Position numbers and translations under genes: made by a program
Part shown: piece by piece, positions 40,993 to 50,528 of the stretch
Layout of the letters: each line of letters begins with the position of its first letter
How positions within the stretch are numbered: the stretch's first letter is position 1
Notes under the pieces: generated by a model
What the model was told of the DNA's origin: nothing
Databases searched by the model: none
Seen by the model: only the letters and a program-made list of their open reading frames with translations
Source: Ignavibacteriales bacterium
Lineage (GTDB): Bacteria; Bacteroidota; Ignavibacteria; Ignavibacteriales; Ignavibacteriaceae
Length of the DNA: 64,000 nt
Assembly: GCA_016714125.1 (NCBI GenBank)
Contig: JADJNX010000021.1
Location: forward strand, 1-64,000
Direction: 5' to 3'

Positions 40993-41082
40993 ATGCCTAT
41001 ATATCAAAAAGCACAATTACCGACAGTCTTTACAATATTTGTACTACTTAGTGCACTTATTGTTGCTACAGTAATCAGCTAA
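40993..41082 (+). CDS. Possible 29-residue membrane peptide
   Basis: A short ORF, ATG 40993 to TAA 41082, in the 380-base gap between the efflux adaptor and tRNA-Glu. It starts MPIYQKAQLP and then has one hydrophobic stretch, TVFTIFVLLSALIVATVIS. This has the form of a small single-helix membrane protein. A TAnnTTTG-like element lies 25 bases upstream but no Shine-Dalgarno is clear. Chance ORFs of this size are common; the hydrophobic, clean composition and the promoter-like element are the only support. Confidence 0.3.
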   Translation: MPIYQKAQLPTVFTIFVLLSALIVATVIS

Positions 41083-41222
41083 CTTTTGTAACTACTCTAA
41101 AATCAAAAGAGCGGAAGGGTTCAATTCTTCCCAGTCCAGATTTTCATATCAATTTCCTTCAAATGATCCTCCGTCCTACATTGTAAATTGCAAAAAAAGC
41201 CGTATTTTTAAAATCTGAATCT

Positions 41223-41296
41223 GGCGCGTTCGTCTAGCGGTTCAGGACGCTGCCCTCTCAAGGCAGAGATCACGGGTTCGAATCCCGTACGCGCTA
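41223..41296 (+). tRNA. tRNA-Glu (anticodon CTC)
   Basis: The cloverleaf folds fully: acceptor GGCGCGT with ACGCGCT (first pair G-U), D arm with CTAGCGGTTCAGG, anticodon stem CTGCC/GGCAG with loop CTCTCAA giving anticodon CTC, and T arm ACGGG-TTCGAAT-CCCGT. The discriminator is A; CCA is not encoded. TTGTAA at 41181 and TATTTT at 41203 are a plausible sigma-70-type promoter 15 bases upstream. Confidence 0.95.
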
Positions 41297-41312
41297 CACC
41301 CAAAAGAAACAA

Positions 41313-41344
41313 AAAAGCCTTGAAGTTTAACTTTCAAGGCTTTT
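41313..41344. terminator. Bidirectional Rho-independent terminator
   Basis: Perfect 12-base stem AAAAGCCTTGAA / TTCAAGGCTTTT with an eight-base loop (GTTTAACT). It lies 17 bases after tRNA-Glu and about 70 bases after the end of the convergent BNR/T9SS gene. A and T flanks allow use from both sides. Confidence 0.82.
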
Positions 41345-41411
41345 ATAGTTTAAAGATTGACACCAGGTGGATTAGACCATTTTGAAATCAACTTTCCAAT
41401 ACCAGATGAGG

Positions 41412-43548
41412 CTATTTGAGCAGCGTCATTTTTTTTGTAATAGAATTACCGTTTGAAGTAAGGGTGTAAAGATAAATTCCTGAACCAAATTTTGAAGCAT
41501 CAAAATTGATACTGTGATTGCCGGCAGGCAGATCACCATTTACCAGTTCTGCTTTTAACTCTCCAAGAATATTGTAAATCCTTAAAGTGGTAAAACCATC
41601 CTTCAACAACGAAAAATTTATAGTGGTTGATGGATTAAATGGATTTGGGAAATTCTGCTCCAAATTAAATGTTGAAGGAATATTTTGATCACCTTCAACA
41701 TCCGATGGATTATCGATATACTTCCAGATTCCACGGTCGATTGTTCCTATATATAACTGATCGTCAGCTTGAGCAAAACTAACTACTTGAAGTTCAGCAG
41801 GTGGTCCAAATTCAACAAGTGACCAGGTTGTGTCACTAAGTTTGTACATTGTGTTAAGCGAATAATCATACGCGAAATGGCTGTCATTGTATCTGAAAAA
41901 TTTACGATAAAATGATTGAAAAGCCGGGCCTTCAAAACCGTGGTTGATTGCCAACCAACTTAAACCTTTATCTGTTGATACCAATAAACCTTGATTACTT
42001 CCTATCACTATGGAATCGTTATTTACTTCTATTGAACTAAAATAAAGGGGCTGGGGGAGATTGAATACAATTTTTGCCATGAAGAGTTGTTTAAGGAGTA
42101 TAAACCTTCAATCGATCGAAAGACAACAGTTGTACCTGAGGCATAAATTTCATAACCTGGTGCCGGAACCCCTCCCTCGTGAGTTATACCACTATTTACC
42201 GGTTGCCATGAATTGCCGTTGTTTGTCGAACGATAAACACCACCCTGTTCCCAAACAGCAGGTAGATGATCTCTTCTTCTGGTACCACTAAAAATAGCAT
42301 AGATTATGTCGGAAGTTGGAGCAATTCCACACATTTTTGACAAATAAGATGCGGGAATTCCTGAGTTACCAACTTGATTCCATGATGACCCAAAATCAGT
42401 TGACGAGATAACTCCGGTATGGTCCCATGAAAACAGTTCATTGTTCCTGAAAGAAATTTTCCCGATTGAGTTTGCTACAGAGTCCCAACTGGTTCCACCA
42501 TTTGTTGTTCTGTAAAGCACAGTGCCTGATTTTGAAAATACAATATCTTTATTAAATGGAATTGGGGAAGTAGTGGTAGCAATTAGATCATCCGAAATTG
42601 AAGACCAGTCGTTTTCAACCAACTTAATGACTTTCCCTGAAGTGGATGCAATAAGTGACTCATTATGGAAGTCAAAATCGGTAACATAACCGGTAGCATT
42701 CATGTTTACCCAGGAATCACCGTCAAATCTAAATAATCCGGAAACCTCTCCCCCCACAATCGTATAGAATTTCCCATTTATGAATTTGAGTTTTAGATAG
42801 ACCAAATTTGTTGTGACAGGGCCTGGTAATCCTGAAACGGCAGATGTCCATGTACCGCCTTCTGTTTTTTTATATACACTGTCGTACGTACAAAGTATGG
42901 CCAAATCATCTTCTAATCCAACTTTCTGAATCATTTCACTAATCTGAGGAATAAAAGAAACGGACCAGGTTTGACCGAGGTCCTGAGATTCGAGCAGGAT
43001 AAATGAAACAGGTGACATTCCTGTGAAGGCATGCAACAATATCCGGTTTCCTTTTACATCAAAATCTGATGCCATAAAGATATCTTTTGTCTCACCGTTA
43101 TGAAGAAAAGTTGTTCCCATCAGTAAACCATCCCAAGTGACCCCAAGATCGGTGCTTATGTAGATTGAATCACTTTGTGACGTAATAAAATATATATTAC
43201 CATCCTTGACAAGTGGTTCAACGTTTGATGACACTGGAAAAGTCCGCGTTTCCCATGACACACCCTTATTCGTTGATACGAACAAATCGCCATAACTAAC
43301 TCCCACTAAATTGCCACCTCCGGCGTCAAAGAGTGAAGTGGTGTGAATTCCGTTAAGACTTGCACTCCAGGAAGTACCATCGTAGCTAAAAAGTCTGCCG
43401 TTTCCTGTATTTGCGATTAGACCGGTACCAGTTGAAACAATGGAGGTAAAATAACCCCTTTAATTCCATTAGTTTGTGACCATTGGCTAAAAACGGTTGT
43501 AGAAAAAATGATTAATAACAAAGAGGTTATGGATAGAATTTTTTTCAT
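41412..43548 (-). CDS. Secreted BNR-repeat (sialidase-like propeller) protein with T9SS sorting domain (frameshifted)
   Basis: About 711 residues. The signal peptide (ILSITSLLLIIFSTTVFSQ) begins at ATG 43548; near 43455 one G too many breaks the frame, and the next one continues YFTSIVSTGTGLIANTGNGR into the main piece. Many Asp-box repeats follow (FVSTNKGVSWE; YISTDLGVTWD; YRTTNGGTSWD; YRSTNNGNSWQP; STDKGLSWLA), which fold as a beta propeller. A second break near 42050 separates the C-terminal part, with NFPNPFNPSTTINFSLL and KKMTLLK, the type A T9SS domain. It should be secreted. Function unknown; Asp boxes alone do not prove sialidase activity. It is not linked to the sugar genes. Confidence 0.82.
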
Positions 43549-43851
43549 GTTATTTGGCGCTTATTCTGAAAAAAAATAAATTGTAAGTGAATATAACTTA
43601 CGAAAATAATAAAATAAAAATATTATTGTGAAAGGTTATTATTTGTGATGGTGGTCTCTTTATCCCTGAAGAGATGTTGAGTTGAAGCAAGCATTAACGT
43701 TTTATGGTTTGTGCCAAAAAATGAGTAGATTATAAATTGTAATAAAATGGATTTAACTTTTTGGGGTTTAAATCACTTATTACAAAATTTCACTTGTTTT
43801 GTTGATCATCCGGGATGGTCGTTGATTTTTTGTGAAAGAATATTTTGGAGA

Positions 43852-43880
43852 GTTTGTCAACTTATAAAACCGTTTGTCAA
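43852..43880. promoter_or_regulatory. Direct repeat GTTTGTCAA, possible operator
   Basis: GTTTGTCAA occurs at 43852-43860 and at 43872-43880, spaced 20 bases start to start, near two helical turns. It is 63 bases before natA in a 394-base gap otherwise without a gene. The same gap has GTAAGT/ACTTAC inverted arms near 43583-43602. The regulator is unknown. Confidence 0.4.
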
Positions 43881-43942
43881 TAAAAGAGGATATTTCCAAT
43901 TAATAATCATTATTTCGCTAAGTTAAATAATATGGAATTTTA

Positions 43943-44838
43943 ATGCTTGAAGTCAAAAATATAAGAAAAGAATTTAAAAATGTTGTTGCGGTGGACGATA
44001 TTTCCTTCAAAGTGGAACCCGGGAAGATATTTGGACTTCTGGGTCCCAATGGTGCAGGTAAAACTACAACGATCAGGATGATTCTTGATATAATAAAACC
44101 TACATCGGGGAGTATTTTCATAGATGGCAAACCCGCCGGGAAAGATTTCCACAATATTACCGGATATCTTCCTGAAGAGAGAGGGCTTTACAAAAAGAGC
44201 ACTATTCTCGACATAATAAAATATTTCGCCGGGTTAAAAGGTGTTCCTGCTTCTGAGGCTGAGAAGTCAGCGAAAATATGGTTGGAAAAACTTGATATCC
44301 AGGACTACAAAAAGAGGAAAGTCCAGGAACTCTCTAAAGGTAACCAGCAAAAAGTGCAGTTTATTATTTCCGTCATACATAACCCTCAGATTCTCGTTCT
44401 CGATGAACCATTCAGTGGCTTTGATCCAATAAACCAGGAAATAGTCAGGGATGAAATTATTCGGTTAAAAGCTGAAGGAAAAACCATAATCCTCTCTACT
44501 CATCAAATGGACATGGCAGAGAAGATGTGCGAGTCGATTTTTCTTATTGATAAAGGAAGAGAAGTGTGTCACGGTCCAATAAATGAAGTTAAGAGAAACT
44601 TTGGCAAGGAATTTATTAAGATTGAGTATGAGGAGATGCAAGTTTCATAAAAAATCTGCCGGAAGTGAAAACTGCAGATATTTATGGAAATTTTGGTGAG
44701 ATTGAGCTCAATCAAGGGTCAACTGCCGAGGCACTGCTCCCTAAAATATTTAACAATCTGCAATTAAGGAGCTTTTCGATTGAAGCACCTACTTTAAACA
44801 GAATTTTCATCGACACCATTAAGAAGACAGGAGAGTAG
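43943..44838 (+). CDS. NatA-like ABC transporter ATP-binding protein (frameshifted near C-terminus)
   Basis: The ATPase of an exporter, about 298 residues after repair. Walker A GPNGAGKTTT, Q-loop region TGYLPEERGLYKKST, ABC signature LSKGNQQKVQ, Walker B ILVLDEPFSGFDP and H-loop STHQ are all present. The frame stops at 44650; in the next frame FIKNLPEVKTADIYGNFGEI and TLNRIFIDTIKKTGE continue to TAG 44836, four bases before the permease ATG. This extended C-terminal domain is typical of the NatA/DUF4162 group. The break is at a six-A run. It works with the permease at 44843-46090, perhaps for Na+ or another small cargo. Confidence 0.9.
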
Positions 44839-44842
44839 AGAT

Positions 44843-46090
44843 ATGAAAAAAGCATTCGAAGTGGCTAAATGGGAATATCTTCAGAAAGTCAGATCAAAAG
44901 AATTTCTATTTTCCATGATCATCACTCCTATAATTCTTTTGACTTTTTCAATACTTCCTTCGCTTTTAGCGGATAAAGATTCTGATGCCCCAAAGGCAAT
45001 TACGATCCTTGATTCTACGCGGCAATATGAGGATGCACTTAGAGCCTCCCTTGAAAAAGTTAAACTGGAGGATGGTCAACCACGCTACCTGATTCCAAAA
45101 AATGTAGTTCCCGATGGTGGAGACATACGGAAAGCCCAAAAACAACTCGATGATTCGGTATTTAATAAAAGTGTGCTCGAAGGATACATTTTTATTTATC
45201 AAAAGGCTGACTCGGGTCTGCAACTTGAGTATCGAAGCAAATCGATGGGCAACTTCCGCGATATAAATATTTTTGAAACAAATTTTAATAACATCAGGCG
45301 TGTTCGTTTACTAGAGAATAAAAACATTGAGCAGAGTCTTCTCGATTCACTCACTGCATCAGTAAACTTACGATCAGTGAAAATAACTATGGAAGGGTCA
45401 GAGGAGATTACTTTTCAGACTCAATTCTTTTCCACTTTTGTGATTGTAATGGCTCTGTTTTTTATAATCATGTTTACGGGAGGATCACTTGTCAGAAGTC
45501 TGGTGGAAGAAAAATCGAACAGATTGATAGAGATAATTCTTTCAAGTTGCCGGCCTGATGATCTACTTATGGGGAAAGTAATGGGGCTTACACTTCTGGT
45601 TCTGACACAAATGGGAATCTGGGGGTTAATGGCATTTAGTTTTGCGGGGCCAATGATAGCAACTTCCTCTGCATTTCAGAACATGCATATAGTGCTCCCG
45701 TATTTCTTTTTGGCATTTTTGTTCTATGTATCAATTTTTGTTGGAGTTGGTTCGATGGTGAACACAGAACAAGAGGCACAGCAGATTACAGGTTATCTGA
45801 CACTATTGGTAATTTTCCCTGTGGTTTTGTTGATGCCAATAATTCAGAATCCTGATCAAAGTCTGGTTAAGGTGTTTGCCTACATTCCTTTTACATCACC
45901 AATTGTGATGATAGCCAGAATGAATGTGGTAGAGATTCCGTTCTACGAACACTTGATTTCGATGGGAATTTTAGTGATAAGTATATATGTTGTAATTAAG
46001 ATATCAGTTAAGATTTTCCGAATTGGAATTTTGTCCTACGGCAAAGTTCCATCCATTAAGGAACTGATTAACTGGATCCGTTACGACTAA
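44843..46090 (+). CDS. NatB-like ABC-2 type permease
   Basis: A 415-residue membrane permease of the ABC-2 class. The N-terminus KAFEVAKWEYLQKVRSKEF and first helix are followed by a large extracytoplasmic domain (about 50-180), then five helices, including FSTFVIVMALFFIIMFTGG and the conserved SLVRSLVEEKSNRLIEIILS signature seen in NatB. The gene starts five bases after its ATPase partner. Substrate is not determined; NatAB exports Na+ in Bacillus, other members export peptides or unknown cargo. Confidence 0.9.
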   Translation: MKKAFEVAKWEYLQKVRSKEFLFSMIITPIILLTFSILPSLLADKDSDAPKAITILDSTRQYEDALRASLEKVKLEDGQPRYLIPKNVVPDGGDIRKAQKQLDDSVFNKSVLEGYIFIYQKADSGLQLEYRSKSMGNFRDINIFETNFNNIRRVRLLENKNIEQSLLDSLTASVNLRSVKITMEGSEEITFQTQFFSTFVIVMALFFIIMFTGGSLVRSLVEEKSNRLIEIILSSCRPDDLLMGKVMGLTLLVLTQMGIWGLMAFSFAGPMIATSSAFQNMHIVLPYFFLAFLFYVSIFVGVGSMVNTEQEAQQITGYLTLLVIFPVVLLMPIIQNPDQSLVKVFAYIPFTSPIVMIARMNVVEIPFYEHLISMGILVISIYVVIKISVKIFRIGILSYGKVPSIKELINWIRYD

Positions 46091-46160
46091 TTGAGCAATA
46101 AAAGATCAAATCAAATTTGAATAAAAAATTAATTAAACTTCAAAAAATGGTTATTCAGAC

Positions 46161-47018
46161 TTGAATATATTTATTGAAGTGTTGTTGACTATTGTAACAG
46201 GCGGAGTTATCTCCGCCTTGTTTTTTAAGTTTTATTCCTCATTTGATAGATACAAATTCAGGAATGAAAGGGAGTATATTTTACCTTCACTAATTGGAGG
46301 TTTTGTTTCAATCCTGCTTACACTTGGGATACAATACGGTTTGTCTCAAATCTATGAAATAGCCTCCATAATGTATTCCGGCCACACACGTTCAATCTAT
46401 TTCTCCCCACTAATTGAAGAAATTGCAAAAGGCTCCGCCACCCTGGTTGCCATCAGGTTGATGAAAAGTGAGGAGCTTCTCGATTCGCTTTTTATTGCAC
46501 TTGGTGTTGGACTGGGCTTTGCCTTCTTTGAAAACCTTCTCTACTCATCAATTAACATGGGTGGGGAACAGATGTTAAGAAGCATGATCGAGCGGACGAT
46601 AATCATCGCTCCAATGCACAGTATTCAAAATCTTCTCTTTATCCTTCTCTTTTTATTTATTGGCAGGGTGGTGAGTAACAAATTTTTGGTTTTCCTTCTT
46701 GCAGCCCCATTCCCTGCAATTTCACATTCTGTTTGGAACTACATTGCCCTCGAAACGGGAGCAAATCTTATAAATCTTACTCTCATGATCATCATAAGCA
46801 GATCAATTATCTACGCAATCAGGATAGAAAAGAACAATTATATTGATAAAAGACTTCGGGAGATTCTTGATGAAGAAGAGGCATCAATTGAATTTCAGGT
46901 CACTGAACAAAATGGTTCTGAGCATAAAAAAACAGTAATTCATTCCCTTCAATCAGTATCAAGTGTGTTCTTATATAACCGGTTTTTTGAACTTTTAGGA
47001 AGTAAAAGGATATTATAA
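46161..47018 (+). CDS. PrsW-like intramembrane glutamic protease
   Basis: A 285-residue polytopic protein. The protease marks are SPLIEEIAKG (EE-x-x-K), FAFFENLLY (FxxEN-type) and the His in APMHSIQN, arranged as in PrsW and related CAAX-type proteases. In Bacillus, PrsW cleaves an anti-sigma factor; elsewhere members are poorly known. The C-terminal cytoplasmic tail of about 70 residues (IDKRLREILDEEEASIE) is longer than usual. It lies 70 bases after NatB and could share its transcript. The substrate here is unknown; no anti-sigma factor is adjacent. Confidence 0.75.
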   Translation: MNIFIEVLLTIVTGGVISALFFKFYSSFDRYKFRNEREYILPSLIGGFVSILLTLGIQYGLSQIYEIASIMYSGHTRSIYFSPLIEEIAKGSATLVAIRLMKSEELLDSLFIALGVGLGFAFFENLLYSSINMGGEQMLRSMIERTIIIAPMHSIQNLLFILLFLFIGRVVSNKFLVFLLAAPFPAISHSVWNYIALETGANLINLTLMIIISRSIIYAIRIEKNNYIDKRLREILDEEEASIEFQVTEQNGSEHKKTVIHSLQSVSSVFLYNRFFELLGSKRIL

Positions 47019-47105
47019 AACTACATTAGCAGGATTATTACATTATTTAATCAAAAATCCTTAACTTGCGTTTTCCTTTAAAATTATTCAAATGCACAAA
47101 ATACA

Positions 47106-47807
47106 ATGCCCCGTCCAATTAATGTGCTTTTTTATGTACCAAAGCCTGTGTTTAATCAATTTGAGGTTGATCACTTCGAAGGATTTGACAAGAGCAGTTC
47201 TTCATCTCTCCGGAAGAATTTGTTAATTAATCAAATTGAGGTTATCAGTGCATTAAAGTCAGACTACACTATTTTTGCACTGTTCCATCAATTTGATATA
47301 GGAGCTGACGGGCTTGATGAACTTCAAAGATTTGACAATATTGAGGTTCTCTTTTTTGAGGAGGGGAATCAAGGCGAAATTTTGAAGGAGATAACGGAAG
47401 AAACCAGGGGGAACCAGAAACCTCTGCTGGTTGTTAATCCTTTGGTGATGGGGCTAAATACCAAAGATTACACTGATCTAATTAAACTATTAGAATTCGA
47501 GGAGGAGGTATCGACAACCATCCGTTCGGTTAATGGTTTCATTTCTGCCATAGGCTTCAATTATTTTGAGCAAAGACAAACTCCGGTTATTTCAAATCTC
47601 CACCAGCATTACAACAAACTTCTTCCCCTGATTATGGAACTCGACTCAAAACCACTCGTCCAATCGGGAGGAATTGTAGTGAAGAATGCACACGATTTTA
47701 AGGAATTATATGTTTTCCTCTCTAGCAAGGAGAGTGTGCATGCTTGCAGCTACGAAATGCACGACCGTTTTACAGAACTTTTTGTTGAATATAAGGAATA
47801 TTTATAA
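47106..47807 (+). CDS. Hypothetical protein, upstream of nadD
   Basis: A 233-residue soluble protein that I do not recognise with certainty. Predicted alternating beta/alpha pattern: INVLFYVPKPVFNQFEVDHF, IEVISALKSDYTIFALFHQF, KPLLVVNPLVMGLNTKDYTD and VNGFISAIGFNYFEQRQTP. The middle, with NPLVMGLNTKDYTDLIKLL, is weakly like the nucleotide-sugar transferase fold of the DUF2064/CofC type but key motifs are absent, so I make no claim. Its stop overlaps nadD (TAATG), so they are translationally coupled. TTAACTTGC near 47060 is a possible promoter element. Confidence 0.7.
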   Translation: MPRPINVLFYVPKPVFNQFEVDHFEGFDKSSSSSLRKNLLINQIEVISALKSDYTIFALFHQFDIGADGLDELQRFDNIEVLFFEEGNQGEILKEITEETRGNQKPLLVVNPLVMGLNTKDYTDLIKLLEFEEEVSTTIRSVNGFISAIGFNYFEQRQTPVISNLHQHYNKLLPLIMELDSKPLVQSGGIVVKNAHDFKELYVFLSSKESVHACSYEMHDRFTELFVEYKEYL

Positions 47808-48379
47808 TGGCTGTTGGTCTTTTTGGCGGTTCATTTAATCCGATACATTTTGGTCACCTTATTACATCACAGAGAGTGATGGAAATCAGGAAACTCGAAA
47901 AGATTATTCTTATGCCGTGTAATATTTCACCCTTTAAGGTTGAAGCTTCCGATATATTAGAAGGACATGGAAGGTTGAGAATGTTAGAGCTTGCGGTTGG
48001 AAACAGTCCAAACTATGAAATCGACAATTTTGAGCTCAAAAAGGGAGGTATCTCCTTCACTTATGAGACGATTAAACATCTAAAACAGATGTATGGCGAT
48101 ATTGAACTCATCATAGGGCTTGATCAACTTGTTGAATTTGACAAATGGTATAAAGCTGAGGAAATCGTAAATGAGGCTCAATTAGTTGTGTTAAAACGAG
48201 AGATTGATAACCCGGAAGTTACAAACATTTTCACTGAAAAGGCTGTATTTGTTGATACACCTACAATTGAGATTAGCGCAACAGAAATAAGGGAGAGAAT
48301 AAGAGCAGGACTTTCAATCGACTACCTCGTTCCCGAATCAGTAGCGGATTATATTAAACAGGAAAAACTTTATTTGTAA
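47807..48379 (+). CDS. nadD: Nicotinate-nucleotide adenylyltransferase
   Basis: NadD joins ATP and nicotinate mononucleotide in NAD synthesis. The 190-residue protein has GLFGGSFNPIHFGHLI (nucleotide-binding GGSFNPxHxGH), LPCN-type MPCNISPFK, LIIGLDQLVEFDKWY and TPTIEISATEIRERI, the ISxTxIR motif. The start overlaps the upstream stop and its own stop overlaps the following meaB start (TAATG), so three genes are coupled. Confidence 0.95.
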   Translation: MAVGLFGGSFNPIHFGHLITSQRVMEIRKLEKIILMPCNISPFKVEASDILEGHGRLRMLELAVGNSPNYEIDNFELKKGGISFTYETIKHLKQMYGDIELIIGLDQLVEFDKWYKAEEIVNEAQLVVLKREIDNPEVTNIFTEKAVFVDTPTIEISATEIRERIRAGLSIDYLVPESVADYIKQEKLYL

Positions 48380-49344
48380 TGGCAACAATTGACATAAAAA
48401 AAATCTTAATTAAAGATAAAAGAAGTGTAGCCCGGGCAATAACACATATCGAATCAGAATATGATGGTGCGGTGGAACTGTTGGAAGAACTCCACAAATT
48501 TACCGGGAAAGCCTATAAGGTTGGTGTTACGGGTCCGCCGGGAGCAGGGAAGAGTACACTCACGCTTCAACTGATCAAGTGGTTCCACAAAGAAGGTAAA
48601 AGTGTCGCTGTTATCTGTGTTGATCCAACCAGTCCCTTTACAGGTGGTGCCCTTTTGGGTGACAGAGTCAGGATGACCGAGGTTAGTAATCTGGATGGAG
48701 TTTTTATCAGAAGCATGGCAACACGAGGGAGCCTGGGTGGTTTGAGTGGAAAAGCTGTGGATGCCTCCGATATACTTGATGCGGCAGGATATGATATAAT
48801 TATTTATGAGACAGTGGGAGTTGGTCAATCCGAACTCGACATCGCCAAAGCGGCTGATACAACAATTGTGGTACTTGTCCCTGAATCGGGAGACACAGTT
48901 CAGGCAATGAAAGCCGGGTTGATGGAGATTGCGGATTTTTTTGTTGTAAATAAAGGTGACAGACCGGGAGCGGAGCAGGCAGTAGCTGCGATTAAAACGA
49001 TGTTGCAATTCCGTGAACATGATGAACACACCTGGTGGCCGGCAGTTGTTAAAACTTCTGCGCACGAAAACAAAGGCGTTGACGAAGTTGCCCGGGAGAT
49101 TCTTCGCCACAAAGAACACCTTGAGACAACAGGAAAGCTGGAGATTAGAAGAAAAGAGAGAGAGAAGAACCGACTCGAAGGCATAGTTGAAGGAGCAATC
49201 CTCAGTGAATTATGGGCATCGGGTGGAGCGGAACTATTACACGGCTCAATTTCTGAAGTGATGGGGAAACAAATTTCTCCATTCAGGCTTGCTGAGAAAA
49301 TTGTAAATTCCTATCGGGAATTTTTAAAGGAAAAGAATTTTTAA
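48379..49344 (+). CDS. meaB: MeaB/ArgK family GTPase (methylmalonyl-CoA mutase chaperone)
   Basis: A G3E-type GTPase that protects and reloads adenosylcobalamin in methylmalonyl-CoA mutase. The 321-residue protein shows P-loop GPPGAGKSTLTLQ, switch region DPTSPFTGGALLGDRVRM, VFIRSMATRGSLGGLSGKA and the guanine-binding FVVNKGD. Length and order are as in MeaB. The mutase genes are not in this window, but an acyl-CoA dehydrogenase and a carboxyltransferase follow, which supports a propionate/methylmalonyl or branched-chain catabolic setting. Confidence 0.92.
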   Translation: MATIDIKKILIKDKRSVARAITHIESEYDGAVELLEELHKFTGKAYKVGVTGPPGAGKSTLTLQLIKWFHKEGKSVAVICVDPTSPFTGGALLGDRVRMTEVSNLDGVFIRSMATRGSLGGLSGKAVDASDILDAAGYDIIIYETVGVGQSELDIAKAADTTIVVLVPESGDTVQAMKAGLMEIADFFVVNKGDRPGAEQAVAAIKTMLQFREHDEHTWWPAVVKTSAHENKGVDEVAREILRHKEHLETTGKLEIRRKEREKNRLEGIVEGAILSELWASGGAELLHGSISEVMGKQISPFRLAEKIVNSYREFLKEKNF

Positions 49345-49358
49345 TAACGGAGAGATCA

Positions 49359-50525
49359 ATGGATACAAATACGGAATCAAATTTTTTGTTGGAATTTACT
49401 GAGGAGCAGAGATCAATACAGGAATCAGTGAGGGATTTTGCCGAAAAGAGAATGAAACCTGTAGTGATGGAGTATGATGAATCACAGGCATTTCCTTTCG
49501 ACATAGTAAAAGAGCTTGCTGAGATGGGGTGCATGGGGATACTTGTGCCCGAGAAATATCATGGATCGGGACTTGGTTACACAGAATATGCCCTCATTGT
49601 TGAAGAACTTGCCAGAATTGATCCTTCCGTTGCACTCACTGTTGCGGCACACAACGGACTTTGCACAAACCATATCTTAATGAATGGTAGTGAAGAGCAA
49701 AAAGAGAAATATTTACCAAAACTTGCAACCGGTGAAATGATTGGTGCCTGGGGACTTACGGAACCCGTTTCAGGTAGTGATGCTGCCTCGATGATTACAA
49801 CTGCTGTAAAGGACGGAGATGAGTGGGTTTTGAATGGTAGTAAAACTTTTATTACTCACGGAGGAGTTGGACATGTTGCTGTAATAATGGCAGTTACAGA
49901 CAAAACAAAACATTCAAAAGGAATTTCTGCTTTCATTGTTGAAAAAGGTACTCCCGGATTTATTGTTGGTAAAAAAGAAAATAAACTTGGAATGAGATCA
50001 AGCGACACATGTCAGTTGATGTTTGACAATTGCCGAATTCCCGCTGAAAATCTTATTGGTGTTGAGGGAGAGGGATTTAAACAGACAATGAAGATTCTGG
50101 AAGGTGGTCGAATTTCGATTGCTGCACTCAGTGTGGGACTTGCTCAAGGAGCACTTACTGAGTCAATAAAATACTCAGGTGAGAGGAAACAATTTGGGAA
50201 ACCAATCAACGCTTTCCAGGGGATTCAGTTTAAGATAGCCGATATGGCAACCGAAATTGGGGCTGCCAGATTATTGACATTCAAGGCTGCGTCTATAAAA
50301 GATGCCGGTAAGCCACTTGGAAACAGCGCAGCAATGGCAAAACTTTTTGCAAGTGAAGTTGCTGAGAGATGTGCCAATCAGGCCGTTCAAATATTTGGCG
50401 GATATGGTTTTATCAAAGATTTTCCTGTTGAAAAATTCTACCGTGATGTGAAGTTGCTTACCATTGGTGAAGGAACCTCCGAAGTACAAAGAATTGTAAT
50501 TTCCAGAAATGTACTGAGTGATTAA
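49359..50525 (+). CDS. Acyl-CoA dehydrogenase
   Basis: A flavin enzyme that makes the 2,3-double bond in acyl-CoA. The 388-residue protein carries GAWGLTEPVSGSDAASM (the first signature), a central NGSKTFITHGG, and at the C-terminus QIFGGYGFIKDFPVEKFYRD (second signature). The catalytic Glu is probably the one in IGEGTSEVQRIV. Length is usual. Close to meaB and a carboxyltransferase, so it may act on isobutyryl-, 2-methylbutyryl- or isovaleryl-CoA; short-chain butyryl-CoA is another option. Confidence 0.93.
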   Translation: MDTNTESNFLLEFTEEQRSIQESVRDFAEKRMKPVVMEYDESQAFPFDIVKELAEMGCMGILVPEKYHGSGLGYTEYALIVEELARIDPSVALTVAAHNGLCTNHILMNGSEEQKEKYLPKLATGEMIGAWGLTEPVSGSDAASMITTAVKDGDEWVLNGSKTFITHGGVGHVAVIMAVTDKTKHSKGISAFIVEKGTPGFIVGKKENKLGMRSSDTCQLMFDNCRIPAENLIGVEGEGFKQTMKILEGGRISIAALSVGLAQGALTESIKYSGERKQFGKPINAFQGIQFKIADMATEIGAARLLTFKAASIKDAGKPLGNSAAMAKLFASEVAERCANQAVQIFGGYGFIKDFPVEKFYRDVKLLTIGEGTSEVQRIVISRNVLSD

Positions 50526-50528
50526 CAA

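Noticed and set aside
41412..43548. Sialidase
   Set aside because: Only Asp-box repeats are seen; the catalytic Arg triad and FRIP motif of sialidases are not visible, so I call it a BNR-type propeller protein only.
48454..49119. 221-residue ORF on the minus strand
   Set aside because: It is antisense to meaB, whose P-loop and family motifs are clear. The antisense protein has no recognisable pattern.
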